Positions 27,818-35,741 of a stretch of DNA of 64,000 nucleotides are shown here, piece by piece (within the stretch, counting starts at the first letter, position 1; every line of letters starts with the position of its first letter). The translations under genes and the position numbers were made by a program. The notes under the pieces were generated by a model, which saw nothing but the letters and a program-made list of their open reading frames with translations, did not search any database and had not been told where the DNA came from. Origin of the DNA: Actinokineospora globicatena. GTDB taxonomy: Bacteria; Actinomycetota; Actinomycetes; Mycobacteriales; Pseudonocardiaceae. The stretch is from assembly GCF_024171945.1 (NCBI RefSeq), contig NZ_JAMTCR010000005.1:124001-188000 (forward strand), read 5' to 3'.

Positions 27818-29077
27818 TCAGTTATCTGCATCGGATCCAGGGCGCTCTGCGGGTTCCGGCCTGAGGGGCGTGGAAGTGTGCACCCGCCAGGTGAGGGGGA
27901 GTGCGATCAGGGCTACCGCCTGGATTGTGAGTAGTGCCGCGACAATGCCCCAATGGTCCGCGATCAGGCCTGCGGTTAAGGCGACGAGGGCGTAGAGCGC
28001 GCTGCCGAGTAGTGCCGTGAGGGAGCCCATCGTGGCGCGTTGGTGGGGGGTGAACGCGCGTTGGAGCAGGGTCTGCTGGGCGGTGGTCGACATGCCGTAG
28101 GCCGGTGAGCCGAGGAGCAGGGGCGAGAACACCGTCGGCTTGATCAGGGCCACGGTGTTCACCGAGGCGTCGAGTAGTTCGCTGGAGAGCAGGGTGCGGG
28201 TCGGGCCCAGTCGGTTGATCACCCAGCCGCTCGTGCGGAAGCTGATGAAGGCCATGCCGTGGCCGAAGGTGCGCCACAGGCCCAGCGCCCACAGGGGCCA
28301 CAGGCCAGCCACGAACACGGGTGACAGTTGGGCCGCGCTCTCGCTGCTGTACCGGAGCGCCGACACCAGGGTCATTCGGCGCAGGACCGGGTCGCGGCGG
28401 ACGCCCCGCAGGGCCGAGCCGAGGTGTGCCAGCGCGGTCGACTCCAGTGGGCCGTGCAGCCGTGGTTCCCGGACCCGCAGGGCGACGAGCACGCACAGCA
28501 CCTGCGGCACGACCGACACCGCGACCACCGCGCGCAGCGACCACGCGCCCGCGAGTACGCCTCCTATTGGCGCTGCCAGGGCAAGTGCGATCTGGAACAT
28601 CGAGTTCACCCGGCCCGAGTGCCGAGGGAACTCCTCCTCCCGGCCCGCTTCGACCAAGGTGTCGTAGAGCAGGGACTCGTTGTTGCCGCTCCACAGCGAC
28701 GTCGCCAGCCCCTCCAGCACGACCGCCGCCAGCAGGAGGCCGTAGCCCGACGCGCAGGCGTACCCGACGTGCGCGGCGACCATGACGACGGCTCCGGCGA
28801 TCATCGTGCCGCGTCGGCCAAGGCGGTCGGAGAGCAGACCGGTGGGGACTTCGAACGCCGCCGAGGACAGCGTCTTCACGGCCAAGAGGCTGGCGGCCGC
28901 GGTGTACGAGCCGGTGACCTGCGCGAAGTAGATGACCATGATCGGTCCGTACAGGCGGAAGTCGCCGAGGAAGTTGAACCAGCCCAGCAGGCGGACGGTC
29001 TGATCAGCGGCGTTCGGCCTCGGCCTGGACAAGGCCGTGACCCGGGCGTGGAGCAGTGCGGAAAGGCGAGTGAACAC
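27818..29077 (-). CDS. MFS transporter
   Basis: This 419-residue protein has about twelve hydrophobic segments. The loop motif TGLLSDRLGRRGTM matches the first-half MFS signature G-x-L-(S/A)-D-R-x-GRR. The distinctive YGPIMVIYFAQVTGS and FEVPTGLLSD start resembles a family of drug or metabolite exporters. GTG 29077 is chosen because protein-like sequence begins there; the frame is open far upstream with no homology. The cargo is unknown. It is divergent from the SIS-aldolase-kinase operon. Confidence 0.82.
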   Translation of the reverse strand: MFTRLSALLHARVTALSRPRPNAADQTVRLLGWFNFLGDFRLYGPIMVIYFAQVTGSYTAAASLLAVKTLSSAAFEVPTGLLSDRLGRRGTMIAGAVVMVAAHVGYACASGYGLLLAAVVLEGLATSLWSGNNESLLYDTLVEAGREEEFPRHSGRVNSMFQIALALAAPIGGVLAGAWSLRAVVAVSVVPQVLCVLVALRVREPRLHGPLESTALAHLGSALRGVRRDPVLRRMTLVSALRYSSESAAQLSPVFVAGLWPLWALGLWRTFGHGMAFISFRTSGWVINRLGPTRTLLSSELLDASVNTVALIKPTVFSPLLLGSPAYGMSTTAQQTLLQRAFTPHQRATMGSLTALLGSALYALVALTAGLIADHWGIVAALLTIQAVALIALPLTWRVHTSTPLRPEPAERPGSDADN

Positions 29078-29281
29078 AGCAGAACTCTCGGTGAAGGCGG
29101 GATTCCGCGGCGCCGTCGACCCTAGCGGCCGGGTGGGGCGGACGGGTCGAGACGGCTGTCGGGTTCCGGTCAGATTGGTTGAGACATCTGACGTTCTCGG
29201 CTGGTATTGTGGCTGGCGGCTGCGCACTGGTGCGCGGGGAATGCGGTTAGTGAGCAGTTGTGAGCAGGAAGGGTGGGGCTG

Positions 29282-30133
29282 GTGTTCGTCGTGCAGGAGA
29301 TCGCGGGCCAGCCGGGGTGTTGGGGGAGAGTTCGGGGAAGTGCGGTGGCTCGCGCGGGGGAGCGGGTCGCCGTGGTGGGGTGCGGGACCTCCTGGTTCGT
29401 GGGGATGGCCTTCGCGGGGTTGCGGGAGGCTCGGGGGCAGGGGTGGACGGACGCGTTCGCGGCTTCTGAGGCGTTGGTGGGGCGCGGGTACGACCGGGTC
29501 GTGGTGATCACGCGGTCGGGGACCACCACCGAGGTCGTGGAGCTGCTGGAGCGAACCGACGCGCCCACGACCGTCATCACCGGGGTCGAGGGGTCGCCCG
29601 CCGCTGAGGCCGCCGACGAGGTCGTGCTGCTGGACTTCGCCGACGAGAAGTCGGTCGTGCAGACCCAGTTCGCGACCACGGCCCTGGCCTACTTGCGGGC
29701 CTCCCTTGGCGAAGACCTCGGACCGGTGATCGACGACGCGTACCAGGCGCTCAGCCTCGACCTGGGCGACCTCCCCGAAGCCGAGCAGATCACCTTCCTC
29801 GGACAGGGCTGGACCGTCGGCCTGGCGCACGAGGCCGCCCTCAAGGCACGGGAAGCGGCGGGGCTCTGGACCGAGTCGTACCCGGCCATGGAGTACCGCC
29901 ACGGCCCCATCAGCATCGCCCAACCAGGGCGGGTCACCTGGATGTTCGGCCAGGCACCGGACGGGCTCGCCGACGACATCGCCAAGACCGGCGCCCGGTA
30001 CGTCGACAGCGACCTGGACCCCATGGCGCACCTGGTGCTCGCCCAGCGGGTCGCGGTCGCGGCGGCCACCCGGCGCGGGCTCGACCCGGACCGGCCGCGC
30101 AACCTCACCCGCTCCGTCGTCCTCGGCGCCTGA
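29282..30133 (+). CDS. SIS-domain sugar-phosphate isomerase/deaminase (AgaS/GlmS-isomerase-like)
   Basis: This 283-residue protein has two SIS halves: VAVVGCGTSWFVG and VVVITRSGTTTEVVELL in the first, and ITFLGQGWTVGLAHEAALKAREAAG, ESYPAMEYRHGP in the second. The last motif is the EYRHGP seen in AgaS and GlmS isomerase domains. It would act on an amino-sugar 6-phosphate or ketose/aldose phosphate. GTG 29282 lies 8 bases after AGGAAGGG; GTG 29273 is too close. It is followed by an aldolase and a kinase, which supports a galactosamine or tagatose route. Confidence 0.85.
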   Translation: MFVVQEIAGQPGCWGRVRGSAVARAGERVAVVGCGTSWFVGMAFAGLREARGQGWTDAFAASEALVGRGYDRVVVITRSGTTTEVVELLERTDAPTTVITGVEGSPAAEAADEVVLLDFADEKSVVQTQFATTALAYLRASLGEDLGPVIDDAYQALSLDLGDLPEAEQITFLGQGWTVGLAHEAALKAREAAGLWTESYPAMEYRHGPISIAQPGRVTWMFGQAPDGLADDIAKTGARYVDSDLDPMAHLVLAQRVAVAAATRRGLDPDRPRNLTRSVVLGA

Positions 30134-30134
30134 C

Positions 30135-30992
30135 GTGCCCCTGGTCCCCACCGCCGCCATCCTCGACGCCGCGGCCGGTCACGGTGTCGGGGCGTTCAAC
30201 GTCATCCAGGTCGAGCACGCCCAGGCCATCGTCGCCGGGGCCGAGCGCGCCGGGACCGCCGTGGTGCTGCAGATCAGCGAGAACTGCGTGCGCTACCACG
30301 GTGACCTGGAGCCGATCGCGCTCGCGACGCTGGCGGTCGCCCGGCTCGCCGACGTGCCGGTCGCGGTGCACCTCGACCACGTCGAGCGCACCGAATTGGT
30401 GGAGGAGGGCATCCGCCTCGGCGTCGGCTCGATCATGTTCGACGCGTCCAAGCTGCCCTACCGGGACAACGTCGCGCTGACGGCGGCGGTCGTGCGCCGG
30501 TGCCGCGCCGAGGGCATCCCGGTGGAGGCCGAGCTGGGCGAGATCGGCGGCAAGGACGGCGCGCACGCCCCCGGCGCGCGGACCGACCCGGGCGAGGCCG
30601 CCGCGTTCGTCGCCGAGACCGGGGTGGACGCGCTCGCCGTCGCGGTCGGCAGCAAGCACGCGATGCTCACCAGGGACGCCGAGCTGGACCTGGCGCTGAT
30701 CGCCGCCATCCACGCCGCGGTGCCGGTCCCGCTGGTGCTGCACGGGTCCTCCGGCGTGCCGGACGAACTGCTCGCCGACGCCGTGCGCGCGGGCATCACG
30801 AAGGTCAACATCGCCACCCGGCTCAACGCGGTGTTCACCGCCGCGGTGCGCGCCGGGCTGGCCGCCGAACCGTCCCTCGTGGACACCAGGAAGTACCTCG
30901 GACCGGCCCGCGCCGCGGTCGCCGCCGAGGTGGCCGGACTGCTGGGCGTGCTGTGCGCGCTCCCCGCGTGGAAGATCGGGACCCCCGGATGA
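30135..30992 (+). CDS. Class II fructose/tagatose-bisphosphate aldolase
   Basis: This 285-residue protein has zinc-ligand motifs VHLDHVE (near residue 80), VEAELGEIGG and, later, LHGSSGVPDE and the phosphate-binding (G)KVNIATRLN. These match GatY/KbaY/Fba class II aldolases. It cleaves a ketohexose bisphosphate to dihydroxyacetone phosphate and glyceraldehyde 3-phosphate. The GTG start follows the SIS stop by one base, and the stop overlaps the kinase start. The kinase may make the bisphosphate substrate. Confidence 0.9.
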   Translation: MPLVPTAAILDAAAGHGVGAFNVIQVEHAQAIVAGAERAGTAVVLQISENCVRYHGDLEPIALATLAVARLADVPVAVHLDHVERTELVEEGIRLGVGSIMFDASKLPYRDNVALTAAVVRRCRAEGIPVEAELGEIGGKDGAHAPGARTDPGEAAAFVAETGVDALAVAVGSKHAMLTRDAELDLALIAAIHAAVPVPLVLHGSSGVPDELLADAVRAGITKVNIATRLNAVFTAAVRAGLAAEPSLVDTRKYLGPARAAVAAEVAGLLGVLCALPAWKIGTPG

Positions 30993-31894
30993 TCCTCACC
31001 GTCACCGCCAACCCCGCCCTCGACGTCAGCTACCGCGTCGACAAGCTCCGCCCCGGGCACACGCACCGCATCGGCGCGGTGTTCGAGCGCGCGGGCGGCA
31101 AGGGCTTCAACGTCAGCCGGGTGCTGCACGACCAGGGGGTGCCCACCAGGGCGCTCGGCCCGGTCGGCGGCATCCTCGGCGACTCGCTGCGCGCCGACCT
31201 GCTCGACGCCGGGCTGCCGCACGACCTGCTGCCGGTGGCCGCCGCGACCCGGATGACCATCGCCGTGGTCGCCGACGAGGCCACGATGTTCAACGAGCCG
31301 GGCGGTCCGCTCTCCGCGTTCGACTGGTCGCGGCTGCACGACCTGGTGCGGTCCTACCTCCCGCGCGCGGAGGTGCTGGTCTGCTCGGGCAGCCTGCCGC
31401 TGGACGCCCCGGACGAGTCCTATGCGGACTTCGTCGCCTTGGCGGCCGAGTTCCGCGTGCCCACCGTCGTGGACGTCGGTGGTGCCCCGCTGCGGGCCGC
31501 GGCCCAGGCTGGCGTGGCCATCGTGAAGCCGAACGCCGAGGAACTCGCCGCCGCCGTGGACGACGACGATCCGTTGGTGGGGGCCAGGGAACTGCGGTCC
31601 CTGGGCGCGGAGGCGGTCGTGGTGTCCCTCGGGGCCGACGGCCTGCTCGCCGCGACGCCCGACGGTGAATGGCGCGCGACCCTCCCGCGACCCGTCGTGG
31701 GCAACCCGACCGGTGCCGGTGACGCCGCCGTCGCCGCACTCGCCGACGGCCTCCGCCGGGGACTCACCTGGCCCGAGCGGCTGCGCCTCGCCGTCACCTG
31801 GGCGGGTGCCGCCGTCGCCGCGCCGCTCGCGGGCACCGTCGACCCCGATGTCCTGCGCGACCTCTACGACCAGGTCGACATCGCGCCCGCCTAG
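30989..31894 (+). CDS. PfkB-family 1-phosphofructokinase/tagatose-6-phosphate kinase (FruK/LacC-like)
   Basis: This 301-residue protein has PfkB motifs ANPALDVSYRVD, the GGKGFNVSRVL substrate motif and the C-terminal catalytic GNPTGAGDAAVAAL. FruK, LacC and PfkB cannot be separated by eye, but the GGKG(F/I)NV form is typical of hexose-phosphate kinases. It overlaps the aldolase stop by four bases (ATGA). SIS, aldolase and kinase together form a complete short sugar pathway; no transporter or PTS is attached. Confidence 0.9.
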   Translation: MILTVTANPALDVSYRVDKLRPGHTHRIGAVFERAGGKGFNVSRVLHDQGVPTRALGPVGGILGDSLRADLLDAGLPHDLLPVAAATRMTIAVVADEATMFNEPGGPLSAFDWSRLHDLVRSYLPRAEVLVCSGSLPLDAPDESYADFVALAAEFRVPTVVDVGGAPLRAAAQAGVAIVKPNAEELAAAVDDDDPLVGARELRSLGAEAVVVSLGADGLLAATPDGEWRATLPRPVVGNPTGAGDAAVAALADGLRRGLTWPERLRLAVTWAGAAVAAPLAGTVDPDVLRDLYDQVDIAPA

Positions 31895-31970
31895 CCCCGT
31901 GGGGGTGCCCACTCGTCGGGGTCGCGCGGGGTCGCGCTGACCTACGATGCGCCCGGAGGCGGGAGACGCG

Positions 31971-32315
31971 ATGGGTGAGGCAGTGGAGGAGGAGCCGGAC
32001 TACCGGTTCACCCTGGCCAACGAGCGCACGTTCCTGGCGTGGGTGCGCACCGCGCTGGCGCTGGTGGCCGGGGGTGTCGCGGTGTGGCAGTACCTGCCGG
32101 ACATGGGGTGGCCGGTGCTGCGGTCCGGGATCGGGATCGCGCTCGTCGTGCTGGGGACCGTGCTGGCGGGGTTGAGCCACCACCGGTGGCGGGTCACGCA
32201 GCGGGCGATGCGGCTCGGCGAGCCGCTGCCCGCCGGACCGCAGGTGCCGCTCGTCGCCGTCGGGGTGAGCGTCGTGGCGGTCGCCGTGCTGGTGCTGGTC
32301 GTGGTCGGCCGTTGA
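31971..32315 (+). CDS. DUF202 membrane protein 1
   Basis: This 114-residue protein has three hydrophobic segments and the DUF202 motif LANERTFLAWVRTALALVAGG near residue 17. ATG 31971 is favoured because CGGGAG precedes it; an ATG 24 bases upstream is also in frame. The function is unknown. A second DUF202 gene follows. Confidence 0.85.
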   Translation: MGEAVEEEPDYRFTLANERTFLAWVRTALALVAGGVAVWQYLPDMGWPVLRSGIGIALVVLGTVLAGLSHHRWRVTQRAMRLGEPLPAGPQVPLVAVGVSVVAVAVLVLVVVGR

Positions 32316-32385
32316 GCGCGGGTAGACGCTTGAGCGCGTGTGGACAGTCGAGCGCACGTGGACAGTGGTGTGTGGAGGGTCGGCG

Positions 32386-32670
32386 GTGACCGCGCCGGAC
32401 CGGGGTCTGCAGGCTGAGCGGACCCGGCTGGCGTGGACGCGGACCGGGCTGGCGTGTGCCGCCGTCGGGGCGCTGCTGCTGCACGGGGCGAGGACGCCGG
32501 TGGCGTTGGGCGCCGGGCTGCTCGTGCTGCTGTGCGCGGCCGGGATGGTCCTGTGTGGAGCGCGCCGCTACCGGGGGCGGGTCACGGAGCTCGCGGGGTG
32601 GGTCGGCTTGGTGGCGGTCGTGCCCGGCGCGCTGGCGGTGGTGGCGCTGCTGGTCGGGTCGCGCGGGTGA
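32386..32670 (+). CDS. DUF202 membrane protein 2
   Basis: This 94-residue protein has ERTRLAWTRTGLACAAVGALLL and two further hydrophobic helices. It is a diverged paralogue of the preceding DUF202 protein. GTG 32386 is placed by GGAGGG 7 bases upstream. The tandem pair is a common actinobacterial arrangement. Confidence 0.82.
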   Translation: MTAPDRGLQAERTRLAWTRTGLACAAVGALLLHGARTPVALGAGLLVLLCAAGMVLCGARRYRGRVTELAGWVGLVAVVPGALAVVALLVGSRG

Positions 32671-33014
32671 CCCGGGGCCGGTGCGGCACCACCGACCCCG
32701 GGCTCGCACTCGCTCGGACACCGCCCCGCCGCAGGAGGGGGCGACGGGCCTCGACGCGGTGTCCGTGAGCCTGGTGCCCGGGAAGTATCCGCTGGTACCC
32801 GGCTGGCGGTCCAGCCCTACCACGGGGTAGGAACCCGCCGCCGGTCGCGCTACGCAGTGTGGAGTTCACTCGGAGTGGGCTCACTCGATGGTGGCACAGT
32901 CCGCGCGCGCCGGGTGCGCCGAAAGCAAATGTGCGTAACGTGGCACCAATCGGGGAAACCGCAGGTCAGCGTGCTGTCGGCGTCAGGGCCTCCACACGGG
33001 ACGGGGGAAGCGGC
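32671..33014. other. Intergenic region, 344 bp
   Basis: No supportable gene is seen between the DUF202 pair and the XRE gene. The sequence 32925-32995 is less GC-rich (caaatgtgcgtaacgtggc) and probably holds the XRE promoter. Confidence 0.35.
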
Positions 33015-33479
33015 ATGGATGGTGTGGCATACCAGCGCGCGCTGGGGCGTGAGTTGCAGCAGTTGCGCATGCGCCGTCGGTGGACTCGGGCGCAGCTGGT
33101 GCAGCGGCTGCCGCACGAGCTCTCCGCGCAGGCGCTCGCCTCCTACGAGACCGGCACCCGGTCCTGCACCGTCGTGCGGTTCGTCCAGCTGTGCACCGCG
33201 CTGGAGGCCTCGCCGCACGACCTGCTGGAGCGGGTGCACGACCAGGTCAGCCACGAGGAGTACCCGGCGTCGCTGAAGGTCGACCTCACCGAGCTGGCCA
33301 CCGACGCCCGCCCCGAGCTGGCCCCGGCGCACCGCTGGGCCGCCACCGAGGTCGCCAGGCACGCCGCGAGCACCCGCGACCTCGACATCAGCGCGCTGGA
33401 GTCGCTGGCCGCCCTGTGTGGACTGTCCACAGTCGAACTGGTCCGGATGCTGCGCTCCGGCGGCAAGGTCGACCACTAG
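33015..33479 (+). CDS. Small XRE-family helix-turn-helix regulator
   Basis: This 154-residue protein has an N-terminal helix-turn-helix (about 5-70): ALGRELQQLRMRRRWTRAQLVQRL, then LSAQALASYETGTRSCTVVRFVQLCTALE. The C-terminal half is short and helical. It resembles actinobacterial developmental XRE regulators of BldD-like size, but that is only a size and motif resemblance. ATG 33015 is chosen because the region upstream is not protein-like. Confidence 0.8.
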   Translation: MDGVAYQRALGRELQQLRMRRRWTRAQLVQRLPHELSAQALASYETGTRSCTVVRFVQLCTALEASPHDLLERVHDQVSHEEYPASLKVDLTELATDARPELAPAHRWAATEVARHAASTRDLDISALESLAALCGLSTVELVRMLRSGGKVDH

Positions 33480-34213
33480 CGCCGTTCCGGCCGCCATCGT
33501 TCGCCCCACCATCGCTGGGGGACGGGCGGGTTGCCGCTGGGCGAACAACGGTTGACCACTTGGGCGGCCCAGCAGGGGGCCCACCTCCGTTGTCCGCCGT
33601 GTCGCGGCGTTCGGCGCATATCACCGGTGCCATTCCGTGTTCGGTCCCTCGCGCGATCGCGTCCTGATCGGTACAGCGGGCCGCGCGCACCTCTCCCGGG
33701 GGCCGTGCGGGCGGATCTGGAACCGACGCGGGCCCAGCGGTGCAGCGCGCGGGCGATGGCGGCCGGGGAAGCGGCGGCCCGGTCCATTGTCGCCGATTTC
33801 GTCCGCTTCGGCGGGGCTGGTGGGGCGGGTGTGGCGGCTTCGTCGCTGCCCGCGACGCGGCGGGCACCGCATGTGCCGCAACGGGTTCCGCCCTGCCCGG
33901 GCACCGTGGGTGAATGTGGACCCGGGTCCCGCCGGAAACGTTGCCGAGCACCGGTGACCGTGACCGGATCGGCACGCAGCGTTGGGTTTACGCCCTTTAC
34001 CGGGGGCCGTGGTGGTGATTTTCCGCCACCACCCGCGAACTAAAGCCAGGAAAAGCGTTACACCTGGTTTCCGAGTTGTGACAATTGGTTGCCCGTCGTT
34101 CGGCGTGAGCGTGATGGCAACCGGGTCGACGCCGTGGATTTTTCTCCCGTACACCCCGGAACAAGACGATTCGCACAACACGTCGGGGCGTGCCTGTTGA
34201 TGGGAGAAACCCG
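33480..34213. other. Long intergenic region, 734 bp
   Basis: I see no convincing gene; the open frames here (for example 33531-34043) lack a good start context and recognisable motifs. From about 34040 the composition becomes AT-richer (acctggtttccgagttgtgacaattgg), which suggests a promoter for the DUF1508-like gene. Confidence 0.4.
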
Positions 34214-34567
34214 ATGGCTGTCGCTCGCTTCCAGATCTACAGATCCGCCGACGACGCGGTGACGTGGCGCTTCCTCTCCGCCAACAACCGCAGCCTCGGC
34301 CAAGCGGCGCAGCGGTTCGTCGACGCGGACGCGTGTTCACGGGCGATGGTGGAACTGCGCGCCAAGCTCACCGAGATTTCCGCCACCACGGCCCGGGAGA
34401 CGCCGTCGCAACTGTGGTCGTGGCGGGTTCGGCTCGCAGGCCTCGATCTGGCGGTGTCCTCGCGGAAGTACCACCGGCGGGTCCAGGCGCAGTACGCCTG
34501 CCGCAGTTTCCTCGGCCTCGTCGCCGATGCCCAACTCGCCGACCTCCCGCGCGTGGTGCATTTCTGA
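34214..34567 (+). CDS. Small DUF1508-like protein
   Basis: This 117-residue protein begins ARFQIYRSADDAVTWRFLSANNRSLGQA, then C..AMVELRAKL. That matches the DUF1508/YegP-type repeat pattern (F-x-(I/V)-Y-x-s-x-x-x-x-x-W-R-x-x-x-x-N). The C-terminal half is unassigned. ATG 34214 follows GGGAGA. It lies directly upstream of the Pst locus but a 157-bp gap with a PHO-box-like site separates them. Confidence 0.65.
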   Translation: MAVARFQIYRSADDAVTWRFLSANNRSLGQAAQRFVDADACSRAMVELRAKLTEISATTARETPSQLWSWRVRLAGLDLAVSSRKYHRRVQAQYACRSFLGLVADAQLADLPRVVHF

Positions 34568-34630
34568 TGCTCGGAACCGCCTATTCCAGGCGCAGCCATT
34601 CGGCCTATCCGGGCGAGGGGAATCGCGGGC

Positions 34631-34652
34631 GTTCGTCCGTTGTTCACACCTG
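34631..34652 (+). promoter_or_regulatory. PHO-box-like 11-bp direct repeat upstream of pstC
   Basis: Two adjacent 11-bp units, gttcgtccgtt (34631-34641) and gttcacacctg (34642-34652), fit the streptomycete PhoP box layout of GTTCAC-cored direct repeats. The pair is about 73 bp before the pstC start. Confidence 0.5.
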
Positions 34653-34724
34653 GATCCGGATGCGGCCAACTGGGCGGGTTTGGCTATCGCCCATAACCCA
34701 GTCCGCGATTCGGAGCAACCCCAG

Positions 34725-35741
34725 ATGACCGAGTTGACGAGCGCGCCCGAGCGGGTCGCGGTCGCCGAGGCACCGCGCAGGCGGGTGTCGCCGCCCGGCG
34801 GGATCGACCGGGTGTTCCGCACCGTGCTGCGCGGCGCCGGGTTCACCGTGCTCGCCCTGATGGCCACGGTCGGCGTCTTCCTGCTCATCCGCGGCCTCGG
34901 CGCGTTCTCCAGCGCGGGCTTCGGCTTCGTCACCACCCAGGCGTGGCAGCCGGACTCGGGCAACTTCGGCATCGCCGCGGTGCTGGTCGGCACGCTGCTG
35001 ATCGCCTCGGTGGCGCTGGTGGTCGCCTTCCCGCTGGCCACCGGCATGGCCCTCTACATCTCCGAGTACGCGCCGCGCCGCGTCCGCGGGTTCTTCACCA
35101 GCCTGATCGACCTGATGGCCGCGGTGCCCAGCGTGGTCTACGGCCTGTTCGGCTCCACCCTGCTGCAGTGGAAGGGCACCGACATCCCGAAGTGGCTGTC
35201 CATCCAGTTCGGCTGGATCCCCTTCCTTGACGTGCCGGAGGCCGACCCGGACAACCCGCTCTCGCCCAACGGGGTCTACATGACCTCCACGTTCTGGGCC
35301 GGCCTGGTGGTCGGGTTCATGATCATGCCGTTCATCTGCTCGGTGATGCGCGAGTCGTTCACCCAGGCGCCGCAGGGCGAGCGGGAGGGCGCCTTCGCGC
35401 TCGGCTCGACCCGCTGGGGCATGATCCGCAGCGTCGTGCTGCCCTTCGGCCGCTCCGGCATGATCGGCGGCACCATGCTCGGCCTCGGCCGGGCGCTCGG
35501 CGAGACCATCGCGGTCGCCATGATCATCTCGCCGGTGTTCGTGATCCAGCCGCACATCCTGGGCTCCGGCGCGAACTCGGTCTCCGCGCTGATCGCCCAG
35601 CAGTGGGGATCGGCGAGCCCGTTCGGCCTCGGCGCGCTGATGGCCGCGGGCCTCGCGCTGTTCATGCTGACCCTGGTGGTCAACTTCGCCGCCTCCGCGG
35701 TCATCGCCCGCAGCCGGTCCGGCCAGGGGAGTGACGCCTGA
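34725..35741 (+). CDS. pstC: Phosphate ABC transporter permease PstC
   Basis: This 338-residue protein has six membrane helices. The binding-protein-dependent permease loop EGAFALGSTRWGMIRSVVLPFGRSGMIGG holds the EAA motif that docks PstB, followed by GLGRALGETIAV, which is diagnostic of PstC. ATG 34725 follows AGCAACC-type sequence rather than a strong ribosome site. The gene overlaps pstA by one base (TGATG). It imports inorganic phosphate across the plasma membrane with PstA and PstB. Confidence 0.93.
   Translation: MTELTSAPERVAVAEAPRRRVSPPGGIDRVFRTVLRGAGFTVLALMATVGVFLLIRGLGAFSSAGFGFVTTQAWQPDSGNFGIAAVLVGTLLIASVALVVAFPLATGMALYISEYAPRRVRGFFTSLIDLMAAVPSVVYGLFGSTLLQWKGTDIPKWLSIQFGWIPFLDVPEADPDNPLSPNGVYMTSTFWAGLVVGFMIMPFICSVMRESFTQAPQGEREGAFALGSTRWGMIRSVVLPFGRSGMIGGTMLGLGRALGETIAVAMIISPVFVIQPHILGSGANSVSALIAQQWGSASPFGLGALMAAGLALFMLTLVVNFAASAVIARSRSGQGSDA

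Noticed and set aside
30458-31912. 484-residue open frame on the minus strand
   Set aside because: Antisense to the aldolase and PfkB kinase genes, with a composition typical of a high-GC shadow frame.
33531-34043. Possible gene in the 734-bp gap
   Set aside because: No ribosome site, motif or convincing composition; a competing frame is open on the other strand.
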